A stretch of DNA of 59,544 bases from JAWXCM01 sp034408745 (GTDB lineage Bacteria > Acidobacteriota > Terriglobia > Bryobacterales > Bryobacteraceae): positions 1 to 59,544 of the forward strand of contig JAWXCM010000015.1 of NCBI GenBank assembly GCA_034408745.1, read 5' to 3'. Under the pieces are notes generated by a model that was not told the DNA's origin, searched no databases, and saw nothing but the letters and a program-made list of their open reading frames with translations. This document shows positions 18,383 to 27,781 of the stretch, piece after piece (positions within the stretch are counted from its first letter, which is position 1; each line of letters opens with the position of its first letter). A program made the position numbers and the translations under genes.

Positions 18383-19207
18383 ATGAACGTCATCCAGATT
18401 GAAGGTCTAACGCTCCACCTGGCCCATCCGGTGGAACTTCCGGGAACGTGGGTCGGACAGGAAGAAGTCATGCGGCAACTTCTGGCCGCGTGGATGGTGA
18501 TCGGGCCGAAGGACATTCCGATGAATCCGCGGCTGCTGGGCAAGCCGGGCGTCGGAAAGACCACGCTGGCCTATGCCGCCGGAAAGCGCCTGCATGCCGA
18601 GGTCTATATTCTGCAGGCAACCGTCGACATGCGGCCCGAAGACCTGCTGATAACCCCGGTGATCGAGGGACAGGGCAAGTTGCGCTACGTGGCGTCTCCG
18701 CTGGTCACCGCGATGATCCGCGGCGGAGTGGTGATTCTGGATGAAGGCAACCGTATGAGCGAGAAGAGCTGGGCGAGCCTTGCTCCCCTGCTCGACAACC
18801 GGAGGTATGTGGAGTCGATTGTGGCGGGCATCAAAATTCCGGCGCACAAGGACTTCCGTCTGGTGGCCACTATGAATGACGACGCCAGCACGTTCGATCT
18901 GCCGGAGTACATCCATTCCCGTCTGCAGCCGCAAATTCTTATCGATTTTCCGGAAAGAGACGAAGAATTGCGGATTCTCAAAGAAATACTCCCGTTTGCC
19001 GACTCCGAAATTCTGGATTATGTCACCGATTTCCTGCAGCTGGCGCATGCGGCCGACGAGCGGTATACCGTGCGCGACGGCATCAACATTGCCCGCTTCT
19101 CTATGAAGCTGCGGCACACCCGGGAGTTCGGCCAGGTGGAAGCGATTCACAGGGCTATTGAACAGACGCTCGGCGACGAGGCGATGCGCTATGCTCGCGC
19201 CCTCTGA
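18383..19207 (+). CDS. MoxR-type AAA+ ATPase
   Basis: The 274-residue protein is a small AAA+ ATPase of the MoxR group. Walker A is GKPGVGKTTLAYA (residues about 53-65). Walker B is GGVVILDEGNRM, with Asn in sensor I (LVATMND) and an arginine finger region (LPEYIHSRLQPQI). MoxR ATPases usually act as chaperones for metal or cofactor insertion with a VWA-domain partner. No VWA gene is present here. Instead the next gene overlaps by 17 nt. It is the third gene of a compact run with the peptidase and fumarase genes. Confidence 0.9.
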   Translation: MNVIQIEGLTLHLAHPVELPGTWVGQEEVMRQLLAAWMVIGPKDIPMNPRLLGKPGVGKTTLAYAAGKRLHAEVYILQATVDMRPEDLLITPVIEGQGKLRYVASPLVTAMIRGGVVILDEGNRMSEKSWASLAPLLDNRRYVESIVAGIKIPAHKDFRLVATMNDDASTFDLPEYIHSRLQPQILIDFPERDEELRILKEILPFADSEILDYVTDFLQLAHAADERYTVRDGINIARFSMKLRHTREFGQVEAIHRAIEQTLGDEAMRYARAL

Positions 19208-21008
19208 TCCAAAGCCACTGACATACGGTCATCTGAGGTTCCTTCCGGTGGTCCCGGGCCGGATGGAGTTCGCCGCGGCGATCCGTCACGCGCTGCTTCG
19301 CGAGCAGCCCAAAGTGGTCGCTGTCGAGCTTCCGTTGTCGCTCGGCCGGGCGTGGCGCAAGGCGGTTCGTCGACTCCCGGAGATCAGCGTAATCCTGTAC
19401 CCAGGCGAATCGGAAGACGATTTGGTCTACGTGCCAGTGGAGCCCGCAGACCCGTTCACCGAAGCGGTTCGTTCGGCTCTGGAGCTTGGCGCCGAAGTCG
19501 CGTTTATTGAGCCCGACCTGACGATGCGCCCGCACCTGCAGGAACCGGCCCCCGATTCCTACGCGCTGCATGCCACCGGTTACGACCGTTATGTGGCCAT
19601 GTACCGCGAGGCTCGGCGGCCCAGGTCGAAGGAGATTGAGGCGCATGCCCGCGCCATTGCCTGGAAGCTGCAGGGCACGAACCCGTTCGTACCCACCGCG
19701 GTAGTGATCTCGCTCATCCTGCTGGACGCGGTGATTGCCGCACTCAATGAGCCGCAGGAGGACCCCGATACCGGAACTCCGCGCCGCGACATCGAGATGA
19801 TCAACCCGCACCCGGACTGCTTGGGCGAGATATTGATCGAGTACCCGTTTCTGCAGAGCCGGTATGAGGACCATCGGATGCTGCTCGACGATGTGGACAG
19901 CATCCGGAGACCACATGTGCAGCTCGACGTGCTGCGTCACGCTGAGACGACGTATGAGAGCAACACCGGCGAGAAGATCGTCCACTGGCATCGGCGGCTG
20001 ATGGCGAAGTACACGCGCAATCTGGCGGCGGCCAACGGAGATCTCACGTGCAGCATCTTTGACATGTGCGTGGCGGCGCGGTCGATTGTCGACGATAACT
20101 ACGGGTGGGAAGTGTGGGAGTCGGCCAACCGCTACCCGGCGCAGAAGGTGCAGTCGGATCTGGAGACGGTGTCGCTGTCCGCCGATACGGTCTATCGCAA
20201 CTCAAAGCATATGCGGCTCAGGCGTCGACTGCCGAGATTCAAGCAGCAGGTGCGGCCGTCGTCGCTGAAGAAGCGCAAAAAGGAAGCGTACCAGGGCGAG
20301 TGGGCGCAGCAGCTCAATGGCACGTCGATTTGCTCGTACCCGCCGGAAGACCTCGTCATCGAGACCTACGGCAAGTTTCTCAAGCAGAAGGCGAAGAGCC
20401 TGCTCTCTGAGGAGCGTTCGCGGGTGGAGCCGTTCACGACATCCATGCTCGATGGCATCGATCTGCGCGAGACGATTCGCAACTGGCACGACGGCCGGCT
20501 TCGCGTGCGCAACAGCGAGCGCATCTCCGGGGAAGTCGGCTCAGTGATCGTGATCTTCGATGAAGACCGCACGGGCGACAAATACCCGTATCTCACCACG
20601 TGGCTCGGCGAGCACCAGAACGAATCGGACATGGCGTTCTATTCGACGTTCCCGTTCTCGCACATTGTGGGGCCGGGGATCGGGCGCGCCGAATATGGCG
20701 GGTTCCTTATGACCTTGCCGCCCCGCCGGCTGTACGACGTGTGGGCGGATCCCGACTACGACTTCACAGAGAACAAGGCCGAGCGGCTGTTGATGGCCGG
20801 TCTCGACTATTCGGTGGAGCGCATGGTCGTCTACGTGGCCTCAAAGCCGCCACGCAGCATCTTCCGTTCGATGGCGGCGCGCATGGGTCATCAGATCTTG
20901 TATATCCCGCTGGGCCAGTTGTCGCCCGCGAAGCTGAAGAAGGTTCGCGTGGTGCACGTGCTCGACGGGTACGACAAGCGCGATCAGGCTAAAGACTATC
21001 TCTGGTAA
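19191..21008 (+). CDS. Uncharacterised 605-residue partner of the MoxR ATPase
   Basis: I do not recognise a firm family. The ATG at 19191 lies inside the end of the MoxR gene, implying coupled translation. The N-terminus (HLRFLPVVPGRMEF and PKVVAVELPLSLGRAW) reads like TraB/DUF5682-type proteins, which place a 'P..V.vE.P' strand near the start and are found next to MoxR ATPases. The central region is rich in charged helices (residues about 340-400, KKRKKE). The C-terminus has VIVIFDEDRTGDKYPY and LPPRRLYDVWADPDYD. No signal peptide or clear membrane helix is visible. It is probably a MoxR client or adaptor. Its 3' end overlaps the convergent cobA-hemD gene by 13 nt. Confidence 0.8.
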   Translation: MLAPSDPKPLTYGHLRFLPVVPGRMEFAAAIRHALLREQPKVVAVELPLSLGRAWRKAVRRLPEISVILYPGESEDDLVYVPVEPADPFTEAVRSALELGAEVAFIEPDLTMRPHLQEPAPDSYALHATGYDRYVAMYREARRPRSKEIEAHARAIAWKLQGTNPFVPTAVVISLILLDAVIAALNEPQEDPDTGTPRRDIEMINPHPDCLGEILIEYPFLQSRYEDHRMLLDDVDSIRRPHVQLDVLRHAETTYESNTGEKIVHWHRRLMAKYTRNLAAANGDLTCSIFDMCVAARSIVDDNYGWEVWESANRYPAQKVQSDLETVSLSADTVYRNSKHMRLRRRLPRFKQQVRPSSLKKRKKEAYQGEWAQQLNGTSICSYPPEDLVIETYGKFLKQKAKSLLSEERSRVEPFTTSMLDGIDLRETIRNWHDGRLRVRNSERISGEVGSVIVIFDEDRTGDKYPYLTTWLGEHQNESDMAFYSTFPFSHIVGPGIGRAEYGGFLMTLPPRRLYDVWADPDYDFTENKAERLLMAGLDYSVERMVVYVASKPPRSIFRSMAARMGHQILYIPLGQLSPAKLKKVRVVHVLDGYDKRDQAKDYLW

Positions 21009-22480
21009 TTGCGGATGGCGGCGATCAGGCCGTCGGTAGTGTGCGGATCGGCCTCCACCGCGACCTCGAGGCCATGCTTCCGCACCACCTCCGAGGTCGC
21101 CGGGCCGACAGATGCGATCCTCACGCCGCGCAGGGATTCAGCTCCGGCGAGAGCGAGCCAGTTCTTCACGGTTGACCCGCTGGTGAACGCAATCCAGTCG
21201 GCACCTCGTCCTGAGTGCTGCCACACGGCGATGCGGCCCTCCGCCTCCAGCGGCACCACGTTGCGATACGCATCGGCGATGTCGACACGTGCGCCGAGGC
21301 GGGTCAGGGCTTCGGGGATCACCTCGCGGGCGCTGGCGGCGCGGGGCAGCAGGACCCGCGCGTTTTGCAGATCGAACCCACCGAAGGCAGCCGCCACGCC
21401 CTCTGACACGCTTTCTTCAGGCACCAGGTCGGCGCGCAGGTGGGCTGCCGCGAGCGCGTCCCTTGTTGCTGGTCCAATGGCGCAGATGCGGCCTCGAATC
21501 GCCCGTGCATCGCGACCGCACTCCGCCAGTCGAGCAAGAAAATAGTCGACCGCGTTCACGCTGGTCAGCACGATCCAGTCGTACGATTCCAACTCCGCGA
21601 TGCGCGCATCCAGCTCAGAGTAATCGGCCAGCGGAGCCATCTCAATCACGGGCAGTTCGATCACCGCGGCACCCAGTTCGAGCAGTTTCGCGGAGAACTC
21701 CGACGCCTGTGCCTGAGCCCGCGTGACGATGATTCGCTGCCCCGAAAGAGGCCGCTTTTCGAACCACGAGAGCCGCTGCCGGAGCGACACTACCTCGCCC
21801 ACTACCACTGTGACAGGAGGCAGCAGCCCGGCTTCGTGAACCAGACTGGGCAGTTCGGCAAGGCTCCCCGTAATCGTCTGCTGATCGGGCCGCGTTGCCC
21901 AGCGCACCGCCATAGCCGGAGTGTGGGGCGAGCGCCCCGCTTTGAGCAGCCGCCCGACGATCTCGCCGAGATGCTGCAGACCCATGAAGATCACCACAGT
22001 GCCGCTGAGGCAACTGCGACCCCAGTCGATTGCGTCCACGTCATGGCCGGTGATGAACGTGACCACGGAAGAGTGCTCGCGGTGCGTCAGCGGCACGCCG
22101 GTGTAGGCTGCAATCCCGAGCGGCGTCGTAACGCCAGGCACTACCTCATACTCGATGCCAGCCTGAGCCAGTCCCTCGATCTCCTCGCCGCCGCGGCCGA
22201 AGATGAACGGATCGCCGCCCTTCAGACGCACCACCGTAAGGCCCCGCCGAGCCCTCTCGATCAGCAGCGCAACAATTTCGTCCTGAGAAAACGCGTGCGC
22301 CGAGCGCTTCTTGCCGACATACACCCGTTCGGCATGCGCAGGCGCCAAATCCAGCAGAGAAGGGCTGGCAAGGTGGTCATACAGCACTGCATCGGCGCGA
22401 CCGAGGACGCGAAGGCCTTTTCGCGTCAGCAACTCCGGGTCGCCTGGCCCGGCACCGACGAGATAGACCTTGCCCGTCAT
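20996..22480 (-). CDS. cobA-hemD: Fused uroporphyrinogen-III C-methyltransferase / uroporphyrinogen-III synthase
   Basis: The 494-residue protein fuses two enzymes. Residues 1 to about 245 are the SAM-dependent SUMT (YLVGAGPGDPELLTRKG and VRLKGGDPFIFGRGGEE), which makes precorrin-2 for siroheme or cobalamin. Residues about 250 to 494 are uroporphyrinogen-III synthase HemD (IIVTRAQAQASEFS and SVGPATSEVV). The ATG at 22480 overlaps the hemC stop in an ATGA arrangement. Upstream in-frame sequence is out-of-frame hemC and is excluded. The fusion directs the HemC product to the branch point between heme and siroheme. Confidence 0.94.
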   Translation of the reverse strand: MTGKVYLVGAGPGDPELLTRKGLRVLGRADAVLYDHLASPSLLDLAPAHAERVYVGKKRSAHAFSQDEIVALLIERARRGLTVVRLKGGDPFIFGRGGEEIEGLAQAGIEYEVVPGVTTPLGIAAYTGVPLTHREHSSVVTFITGHDVDAIDWGRSCLSGTVVIFMGLQHLGEIVGRLLKAGRSPHTPAMAVRWATRPDQQTITGSLAELPSLVHEAGLLPPVTVVVGEVVSLRQRLSWFEKRPLSGQRIIVTRAQAQASEFSAKLLELGAAVIELPVIEMAPLADYSELDARIAELESYDWIVLTSVNAVDYFLARLAECGRDARAIRGRICAIGPATRDALAAAHLRADLVPEESVSEGVAAAFGGFDLQNARVLLPRAASAREVIPEALTRLGARVDIADAYRNVVPLEAEGRIAVWQHSGRGADWIAFTSGSTVKNWLALAGAESLRGVRIASVGPATSEVVRKHGLEVAVEADPHTTDGLIAAIRNYQR

Positions 22481-23388
22481 CCGCCCTGTCCGTAGACGGC
22501 GGCCAGAATCTCGCGAGCCCCGGCTTTGAGCAGCGCTTCGCCGACCCGGTGCCCAATCGCCGCCGCGTCGACAGCCGGGCCTGAGCCATCGCGCTTCACC
22601 AGCGTCCGGCCATCCGGTGAACTGACTACCGCGCGCAGCGACAACACGCCGTCTTCCGACACTACGGCGTACGCACCCACCGGCACCTGGCATCCGCCCC
22701 CGAGCACGCTCAGCACCGCGCGCTCCGCCGTAATCGCGGCATGCGTCGGCGCGTGATTCATCCGCAGGCAGGCCGCGAACGCCGCGCCGCCATCATCGCG
22801 AGTCTCAAACGCGAGCGAGCCCTGGCCGACCGCCGGACACATTACTTCGGGGTCCAGGTACTCGGCAATGCGCTCACCCCAGCCCAGCCGCCGCAAACCG
22901 GCAGCCGCCAGCACGATCGCGTCGAACTGCCCTTCGTCGAGCTTCCGCAGCCGCGTGTCGACATTGCCCCGCACGGGCGCAGCCGTCACGTCGGGCCGCG
23001 CCGCACCGATCTGCGCAATGCGCCGCAGGGACCCTGTTCCGATCTTTCCGCCCGCCGGTACGTCGGCCAGCTTCAGGCCGACCATCGCGTCGCGAGGGTC
23101 CTCCCGCTCAGGCGTCGCTACAATCTTCAGCCCGTCGGGGATCATGGTCGGCACGTCTTTCAGACTGTGCACCGCAAGGTCGATGGAGCCAGCCAGCAGC
23201 GCGTCCTCAATCTCCTTAGTGAAGAGTCCCTTGTTGCCGACCTCCTTCAGCGGCCCGCTCTGAAAGCGGTCGCCAGAGGTGGTGATGATCTCAACGCGGC
23301 ACTCTTGGCCGAGCCCCTCAAGGCGCGCCTTCGTATACTCGGCCTGCCACAGCGCCAGCTTCGAACCTCGTGAACCGATGACCAGCAA
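22477..23388 (-). CDS. hemC: Porphobilinogen deaminase (hydroxymethylbilane synthase)
   Basis: The 303-residue protein polymerises four porphobilinogens. The N-terminus VIGSRGSKLALWQAEY and the cofactor-attachment region GGGCQVPVGAYAV (Cys binds dipyrromethane) are diagnostic. The apparent start is TTG at 23388, three nt after the hemA stop, with GGGGAAAT upstream. It overlaps cobA-hemD by 4 nt. Confidence 0.96.
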   Translation of the reverse strand: MLVIGSRGSKLALWQAEYTKARLEGLGQECRVEIITTSGDRFQSGPLKEVGNKGLFTKEIEDALLAGSIDLAVHSLKDVPTMIPDGLKIVATPEREDPRDAMVGLKLADVPAGGKIGTGSLRRIAQIGAARPDVTAAPVRGNVDTRLRKLDEGQFDAIVLAAAGLRRLGWGERIAEYLDPEVMCPAVGQGSLAFETRDDGGAAFAACLRMNHAPTHAAITAERAVLSVLGGGCQVPVGAYAVVSEDGVLSLRAVVSSPDGRTLVKRDGSGPAVDAAAIGHRVGEALLKAGAREILAAVYGQGG

Positions 23389-23391
23389 TGG

Positions 23392-24678
23392 TTATTTCCC
23401 CTTCGCGCGAATTGTTGGCTCGTGATCTTCGTCCAGCCGGAAGATGCTCCGGATGCGTTCGACCACGGTCTCGTCGCCCGCATTCCTGCGCAGCGCGGCG
23501 ATGGGTCCATGCGCAATCTTGTTGATGATGCCGCGCGTGAGCTGCTCAACGGCCTGCTCCTGCTGAGGGGTGAGCGGCCCCAGCTTGCCACGCATCCGTT
23601 CCACTTCGCCAGCACGCAGCCGCTCCAGGCTTTCCTGCAGGTCGACGATGACGGGCCCCACGGCGCGGGTCCGCATCCAGGCTTCCAGGCGCTCCACCTC
23701 TTCGCCCACGATGCGCCCGGCGTCCTCGGCCTCACTCAGCCGCGTCTTCAGATTCTCAGAAACCACGCGCTGCAGGTCGTCGATGTCGTAGAGGAAGATG
23801 TTGTCGATCTCATTGACAGACGGCTCAATGTTGCGCGGCACCGCGATGTCGATAAGGAACATCGGACGGTTCTTGCGCGCGTCGATGATGCGCTTCACTT
23901 CGTCGCGCCGCAGCAGAAATTCCGTGGCGCCGCTGGAGGTGATGACGATGTCGATGTCGCGGAGCTGCGACTTGTAACTCTCGTACGGCACGACGGTCCC
24001 GCCGACGAGTTCAGCCAGCGTGACGGCGCGCGATTCGGTGCGATTGGTGACGCGGATCTCGGCGCCGGACCGGTGCAGATGGCGCGCGGCGAGCTCCGAC
24101 ATCTTGCCCGCGCCGATCAGCATGACGCGCTTCTTCTTCAAATTTCCGAAGATCTCGCGGGCCAGTTCGACTGCCGCATAGCTGATCGAGACCGCACTGG
24201 CGCCGATCTCAGTCTCCGTGCGGACTCGCTTGGCGACACCAAATGCGCGCGTCAGCACAGTGTCGAGCAGCCCGGTCAACGTGCCATTCTCCCGCGCCAT
24301 TGCGTAGGCGGCTTTCAGCTGTCCCAGAATCTGCGGCTCGCCGACGACCATGGAATCGAGGCTGGCGGCGACGCGGAACACGTGCTTTACCGCCTCGGTC
24401 CCTTCGAGTGCATACAGGTGCGGTTCCAGCCAGCTGCGGTCGAGCTCGCGCGTGCGGCACAGGAAGCCAGCCATCTCGCCCGGACCGTCGAAGCTGTCGT
24501 CCATGGCGACCAGCACTTCCACACGGTTGCACGTGGACAGGATCATCGCCTCGGACACGCCCGGAGTTTCGAAGAGCTCACGCAGTGCCGCGGGCAGTTC
24601 CTGCTCGCTGAAAGCCAGGCGCTCCCGCACGCTGACGGGCGCCGTCCGGTGATTTAGCCCTGTGAGTACGAGCTTCAT
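23392..24678 (-). CDS. hemA: Glutamyl-tRNA reductase
   Basis: The 428-residue protein reduces glutamyl-tRNA to glutamate-1-semialdehyde, the first step of C5-pathway tetrapyrrole synthesis. LTGLNHRTAPVSVRERL and the catalytic ILSTCNRVEV (Cys50 region) are diagnostic. The NADPH-binding VMLIGAGKMSELAARHL and the C-terminal dimerisation helix follow. The ATG at 24678 lies one base after the stop of the ccsA-like gene (TGATATG). It heads the enzyme part of the heme operon. Confidence 0.97.
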   Translation of the reverse strand: MKLVLTGLNHRTAPVSVRERLAFSEQELPAALRELFETPGVSEAMILSTCNRVEVLVAMDDSFDGPGEMAGFLCRTRELDRSWLEPHLYALEGTEAVKHVFRVAASLDSMVVGEPQILGQLKAAYAMARENGTLTGLLDTVLTRAFGVAKRVRTETEIGASAVSISYAAVELAREIFGNLKKKRVMLIGAGKMSELAARHLHRSGAEIRVTNRTESRAVTLAELVGGTVVPYESYKSQLRDIDIVITSSGATEFLLRRDEVKRIIDARKNRPMFLIDIAVPRNIEPSVNEIDNIFLYDIDDLQRVVSENLKTRLSEAEDAGRIVGEEVERLEAWMRTRAVGPVIVDLQESLERLRAGEVERMRGKLGPLTPQQEQAVEQLTRGIINKIAHGPIAALRRNAGDETVVERIRSIFRLDEDHEPTIRAKGK

Positions 24679-24679
24679 A

Positions 24680-25486
24680 TCAGTGCTGGACGTAGTGCAG
24701 GGCCCAGGTGGCGGCCGAACAGGCCACTACCGCCACTGCCATGAGCGCGGCCTTTCTGCCACGCCATCCCGCCGTAATGCGGAGTGTCACCATCAGGAAG
24801 CACGCAAACCAGGTCACCAGCGCGGTGGTCATGCGGGGGTCGAACAGCTCCGCGGTTCCGCGCGAATCGATGTAGGTCCACGTCGCGCCGGTCACCACGC
24901 CCACCGTCATCAAAACGAAGCCAAATCCAAGTGACTTGCTGATGATGGAATCCAGCGTTCCCAGCGGAGGCAGTTTGGCCAGAATGCCGAGCGTCTTCTT
25001 ACGCTTCAGCTGTCGCTCCTGCAGCAGGTAAATCACGGATGTGAACGCCGTCAGCAGAAGCGCCGCGTACCCAAGCAGCACCAGCACGATATGAACCACA
25101 AGCCAGGTGCTGCGGACCTCGCCGCTCGACCACGGCTGCACCGGGGTGCGGATCGCGGCCACAGTGGTCATCACGAAAACCAGCGGGAACAGCAACACGC
25201 CGAGGCTTTCGATACGGTAGCGCCAGTACACAACCACGAACAGAATGCCAATAAGAAACGCGCAGAGCGAGACGGAGTTGATAAATCCTCCCGCAAAGAC
25301 GGTTCCGGCGGCCAGACCATTCTCGACGATTGCCACCATGTGGAGCACCAGACCCGCCATAAACGACAGCAGTGCAGCACGAAAGATGGAACTGCCCTTC
25401 CGCAACGCGATCTGGAGGGTGTGGAAGAGTCCAATGGCATAGAGCGCCGCGGCCGCGCGAAGCCAGAAGACACTCAGTTCGTGCAT
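24680..25486 (-). CDS. CcsA/HemX-like cytochrome c assembly membrane protein
   Basis: The 268-residue protein has about eight transmembrane helices and belongs to the CcsA/CcmC/HemX family (cytochrome c assembly protein). Conserved family features include histidines in membrane loops (LHMVAIVENG and WLVVHIVLVLLGYAA) and a helix bearing TWTYIDSRGTAELFDPR. It is the first gene of the operon that continues with hemA, hemC and cobA-hemD. HemX-type proteins in other bacteria modulate HemA levels; a role in heme delivery for cytochrome c is equally possible. TATACT lies 8 nt upstream of the ATG. Confidence 0.88.
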   Translation of the reverse strand: MHELSVFWLRAAAALYAIGLFHTLQIALRKGSSIFRAALLSFMAGLVLHMVAIVENGLAAGTVFAGGFINSVSLCAFLIGILFVVVYWRYRIESLGVLLFPLVFVMTTVAAIRTPVQPWSSGEVRSTWLVVHIVLVLLGYAALLLTAFTSVIYLLQERQLKRKKTLGILAKLPPLGTLDSIISKSLGFGFVLMTVGVVTGATWTYIDSRGTAELFDPRMTTALVTWFACFLMVTLRITAGWRGRKAALMAVAVVACSAATWALHYVQH

Positions 25487-25494
25487 TAACTTTG

Positions 25495-25500
25495 AGTATA
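25495..25500 (-). promoter_or_regulatory. Candidate -10 box of the heme operon
   Basis: TATACT on the minus strand matches the -10 consensus at five of six positions and ends 8 nt before the ATG at 25486. No Shine-Dalgarno separates them, so the first gene of the heme operon may be translated from a leaderless or very short leader. Confidence 0.4.
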
Positions 25501-25664
25501 GCGACAGCAGTTAGTGCTCGCTCATCCCCCCATGCACCTTAGCCACAGTACGCCGGACTACTGTGGTCACGGTGGATACCTGTACCAGGATGGAACGCGG
25601 CATCGTCCCACAATGACCCATCGCTGTTCTGACGTTTCAGAACGGTACAGGCGTCAATGACTCT

Positions 25665-26375
25665 ATGGACCAGACACTGAGCGGAAAGATTGCCATCGTC
25701 ACAGGTGGTACGCGGGGAATTGGACGAGCCATCAGCGAGTCGCTGCTGCGCGACGGAGCCTCGGTTGCCATCTGCGGCAGAACCGCGGAAGCCGTGCAAC
25801 TGGCGGTTAGCGAGATGTCGAATTTAGGTCGAGTTGTGGGGCATCCCACAGATGTGTCGGATCCTGATGCCGTTACGAAGTTTTTCCAATTTGTGGACGA
25901 TACTTTGGGCGGTGTCGACGTCCTTGTTAATAATGCGGGAATTGGAGTTTTTCGCCCCGTTGCCGAGATGGAAAGGAGTGAGTGGCGGCGTGTTCTTGGT
26001 GTCAATCTTGACGGCGTGTACTACTGCTGTGTGGAGGCCCTGCAAAGAATGAAGAGCAGAGGCGGCGGTTCCATCATCAACATCAGCAGTCTGGCCGCGC
26101 GCAATCCGTTTGCAGGCGGTTCCGCGTATAACGCTTCGAAGTTCGGTCTCAACGGGTTCAGTGAAGCGATGATGCTGGACCACAGGAATGATGGAATTCG
26201 CGTGACGTCGATCATGCCCGGAAGTGTCGATACGGACTTCAGTCCGAGGACTGCACGGGCTTCGTGGAAGATCGCGCCGGCGGACATCGCCGACGTGGTG
26301 ATGGCGGTTCTGCGTATGCCGGCGCGGACCACGGTAAGCAGGGTGGAGATCCGCCCGTCGATGCCACCTAAGTGA
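25665..26375 (+). CDS. Short-chain dehydrogenase/reductase
   Basis: The 236-residue protein is a classical SDR. It has the cofactor motif VTGGTRGIGRAI near the N-terminus, NNAG (residues about 88-91), catalytic Ser in INISSLAARNP, and YNASKFG with the Tyr-x3-Lys pair. It resembles 3-oxoacyl-ACP reductase (FabG)-like oxidoreductases. The substrate is not evident. It is followed on the same strand by the Clp-type AAA+ gene, 105 nt away. The 178-nt stretch upstream, between the heme operon and this gene, contains no further gene that I can see. Confidence 0.88.
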   Translation: MDQTLSGKIAIVTGGTRGIGRAISESLLRDGASVAICGRTAEAVQLAVSEMSNLGRVVGHPTDVSDPDAVTKFFQFVDDTLGGVDVLVNNAGIGVFRPVAEMERSEWRRVLGVNLDGVYYCCVEALQRMKSRGGGSIINISSLAARNPFAGGSAYNASKFGLNGFSEAMMLDHRNDGIRVTSIMPGSVDTDFSPRTARASWKIAPADIADVVMAVLRMPARTTVSRVEIRPSMPPK

Positions 26376-26480
26376 GGTGGCAGTATGGCTCGGAGAACGC
26401 GTAAAGCCTTTGGCAAGGCGATTGCTCAGAGAAGGATCGGTGACCTCGACGGTTCGCTTTCGGAGTCAGGGAGAAACGAT

Positions 26481-27665
26481 ATGGTGCAGCTAAATATGGC
26501 GTTAGATCCTACAAAGACCGGTCGGGAAGCTGAGGTATTCGAGCAGAGCCTCCGCCGCTCGATCGTGGGGCAGGACGAAGCGATTCAACAGATAGTAAAT
26601 ATTTACCAGATGTACCTTACCGGCATGAGTGCGCCGGGAAGGCCGATCGGCAACTTCCTCTTTATGGGGCCGACCGGAACTGGGAAAACGCGGATCGTCG
26701 AAGCAACGGCGGAAGCGCTGGTGAAGAACCCACGTGCGGTCATCAAGATCGACTGCGCCGAGTTCCAGCACAGCCACGAAATCGCCAAGCTGATCGGCTC
26801 GCCTCCGGGCTACCTGGGGCACCGCGAAACGCATCCGCTGCTGAGCCAGGAAGTGCTCAACCAGTACCATACGGATTCCACGCGAATCAGCTTCGTCCTC
26901 TTCGACGAGATCGAAAAGGCGAGCGATGCGCTCTGGAACTTGCTGCTGGGCGTTCTGGACAAGGGCGTCCTGACGCTGGGCGACAACCGTAAGGTCGATT
27001 TCTCCCGCGCCATGATCTTCATGACCAGCAACCTCGGCGCCGCGGAAATGAGTGCGCTGATGAATCCGCGGCTCGGTTTCGGAATCGTGAAGGACAACGC
27101 TCGCGAGGCTGCCTGCCGGTCGGATGAGGCGCTAAATGTCAAGGTCGCCAGGACCGGAATGGAAGCGGCACGCCGCAAGTTCACGCCTGAGTTTATGAAC
27201 CGCCTCGATAAAGTGGTCGTGTTCCGTCCGCTTGGCGAAGATCAACTGCGGAAAATCCTGGATATCGAGCTGAACCTGGTACAGCAGCGAATCTTCAATG
27301 CGTCGCCAGACCGTGCTTTTATCTTCCACGTCACGGAAGCCGGCAAGGGCTTCTTACTGCGTGAAGGGATAGATCCGAAGTACGGCGCCCGCCACCTGAA
27401 ACGTGCCATCGAGCGCCTGCTGGTGCAGCCGCTGTCCAACCTGATCGCGACCGAGCAAATTAAGTACGGCGACTGGATCCGGGTGGATTTCAACAACGAC
27501 TGCGGCCAACTGGTCTTCCTTAAGGAAGCCGAGGGCCTGCCGATCCACACCATGGCCGAACTGGTGGACAACTCCATCATTCTGCCGCTGCACGCGATGA
27601 CAAATGGGGCCATCTTCGAGAGCACGCGCGCGCAGAACGCCCGCACGTCGCGGCGGACTACGTAA
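26481..27665 (+). CDS. Single-ring Clp-type AAA+ ATPase (ClpB/ClpA D2-like)
   Basis: The 394-residue protein corresponds to only the second AAA+ module of ClpA/ClpB plus the D2-small domain. Walker A is MGPTGTGKTRIVEA, and Walker B is VLFDEIEKASD. The pore-loop region is GSPPGYLGHRETH; family members normally have GYVG here. Sensor I is MTSNLGA, and the C-terminal YGARHLKRAIERL is the D2-small domain motif. The N-terminal repeat domain and first AAA+ ring are absent. The start at 26481 is preferred because of AGGGAGA 8 nt upstream. A terminator at 27699 follows. It is distinct from the full ClpB at 46254. Confidence 0.88.
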   Translation: MVQLNMALDPTKTGREAEVFEQSLRRSIVGQDEAIQQIVNIYQMYLTGMSAPGRPIGNFLFMGPTGTGKTRIVEATAEALVKNPRAVIKIDCAEFQHSHEIAKLIGSPPGYLGHRETHPLLSQEVLNQYHTDSTRISFVLFDEIEKASDALWNLLLGVLDKGVLTLGDNRKVDFSRAMIFMTSNLGAAEMSALMNPRLGFGIVKDNAREAACRSDEALNVKVARTGMEAARRKFTPEFMNRLDKVVVFRPLGEDQLRKILDIELNLVQQRIFNASPDRAFIFHVTEAGKGFLLREGIDPKYGARHLKRAIERLLVQPLSNLIATEQIKYGDWIRVDFNNDCGQLVFLKEAEGLPIHTMAELVDNSIILPLHAMTNGAIFESTRAQNARTSRRTT

Positions 27666-27698
27666 GGCGCACAACCTTTATCCTTGGTCAGTCACTAT

Positions 27699-27735
27699 GC
27701 CCGGTGGACCTCGAACTTCACCGGGCCTTTTTTTT
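27699..27735 (+). terminator. Rho-independent terminator after the Clp-type AAA+ gene
   Basis: Arms GCCCGGTG (27699-27706) and CACCGGGC (27719-27726) form a perfect 8-bp stem followed by C and eight Ts (27728-27735). This is a strong intrinsic terminator on the plus strand. Confidence 0.9.
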
Positions 27736-27781
27736 GGAACATTGCTTGTCAGGTGGGCGTAGTCTCCAGCGGGAGATCACA

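Noticed and set aside
22481..22693. A 71-residue N-terminal extension in frame with cobA-hemD.
   Set aside because: It overlaps hemC coding sequence in another frame, is Arg/Gly-rich and lacks family similarity; the ATGA start at 22480 fits the SUMT N-terminus.
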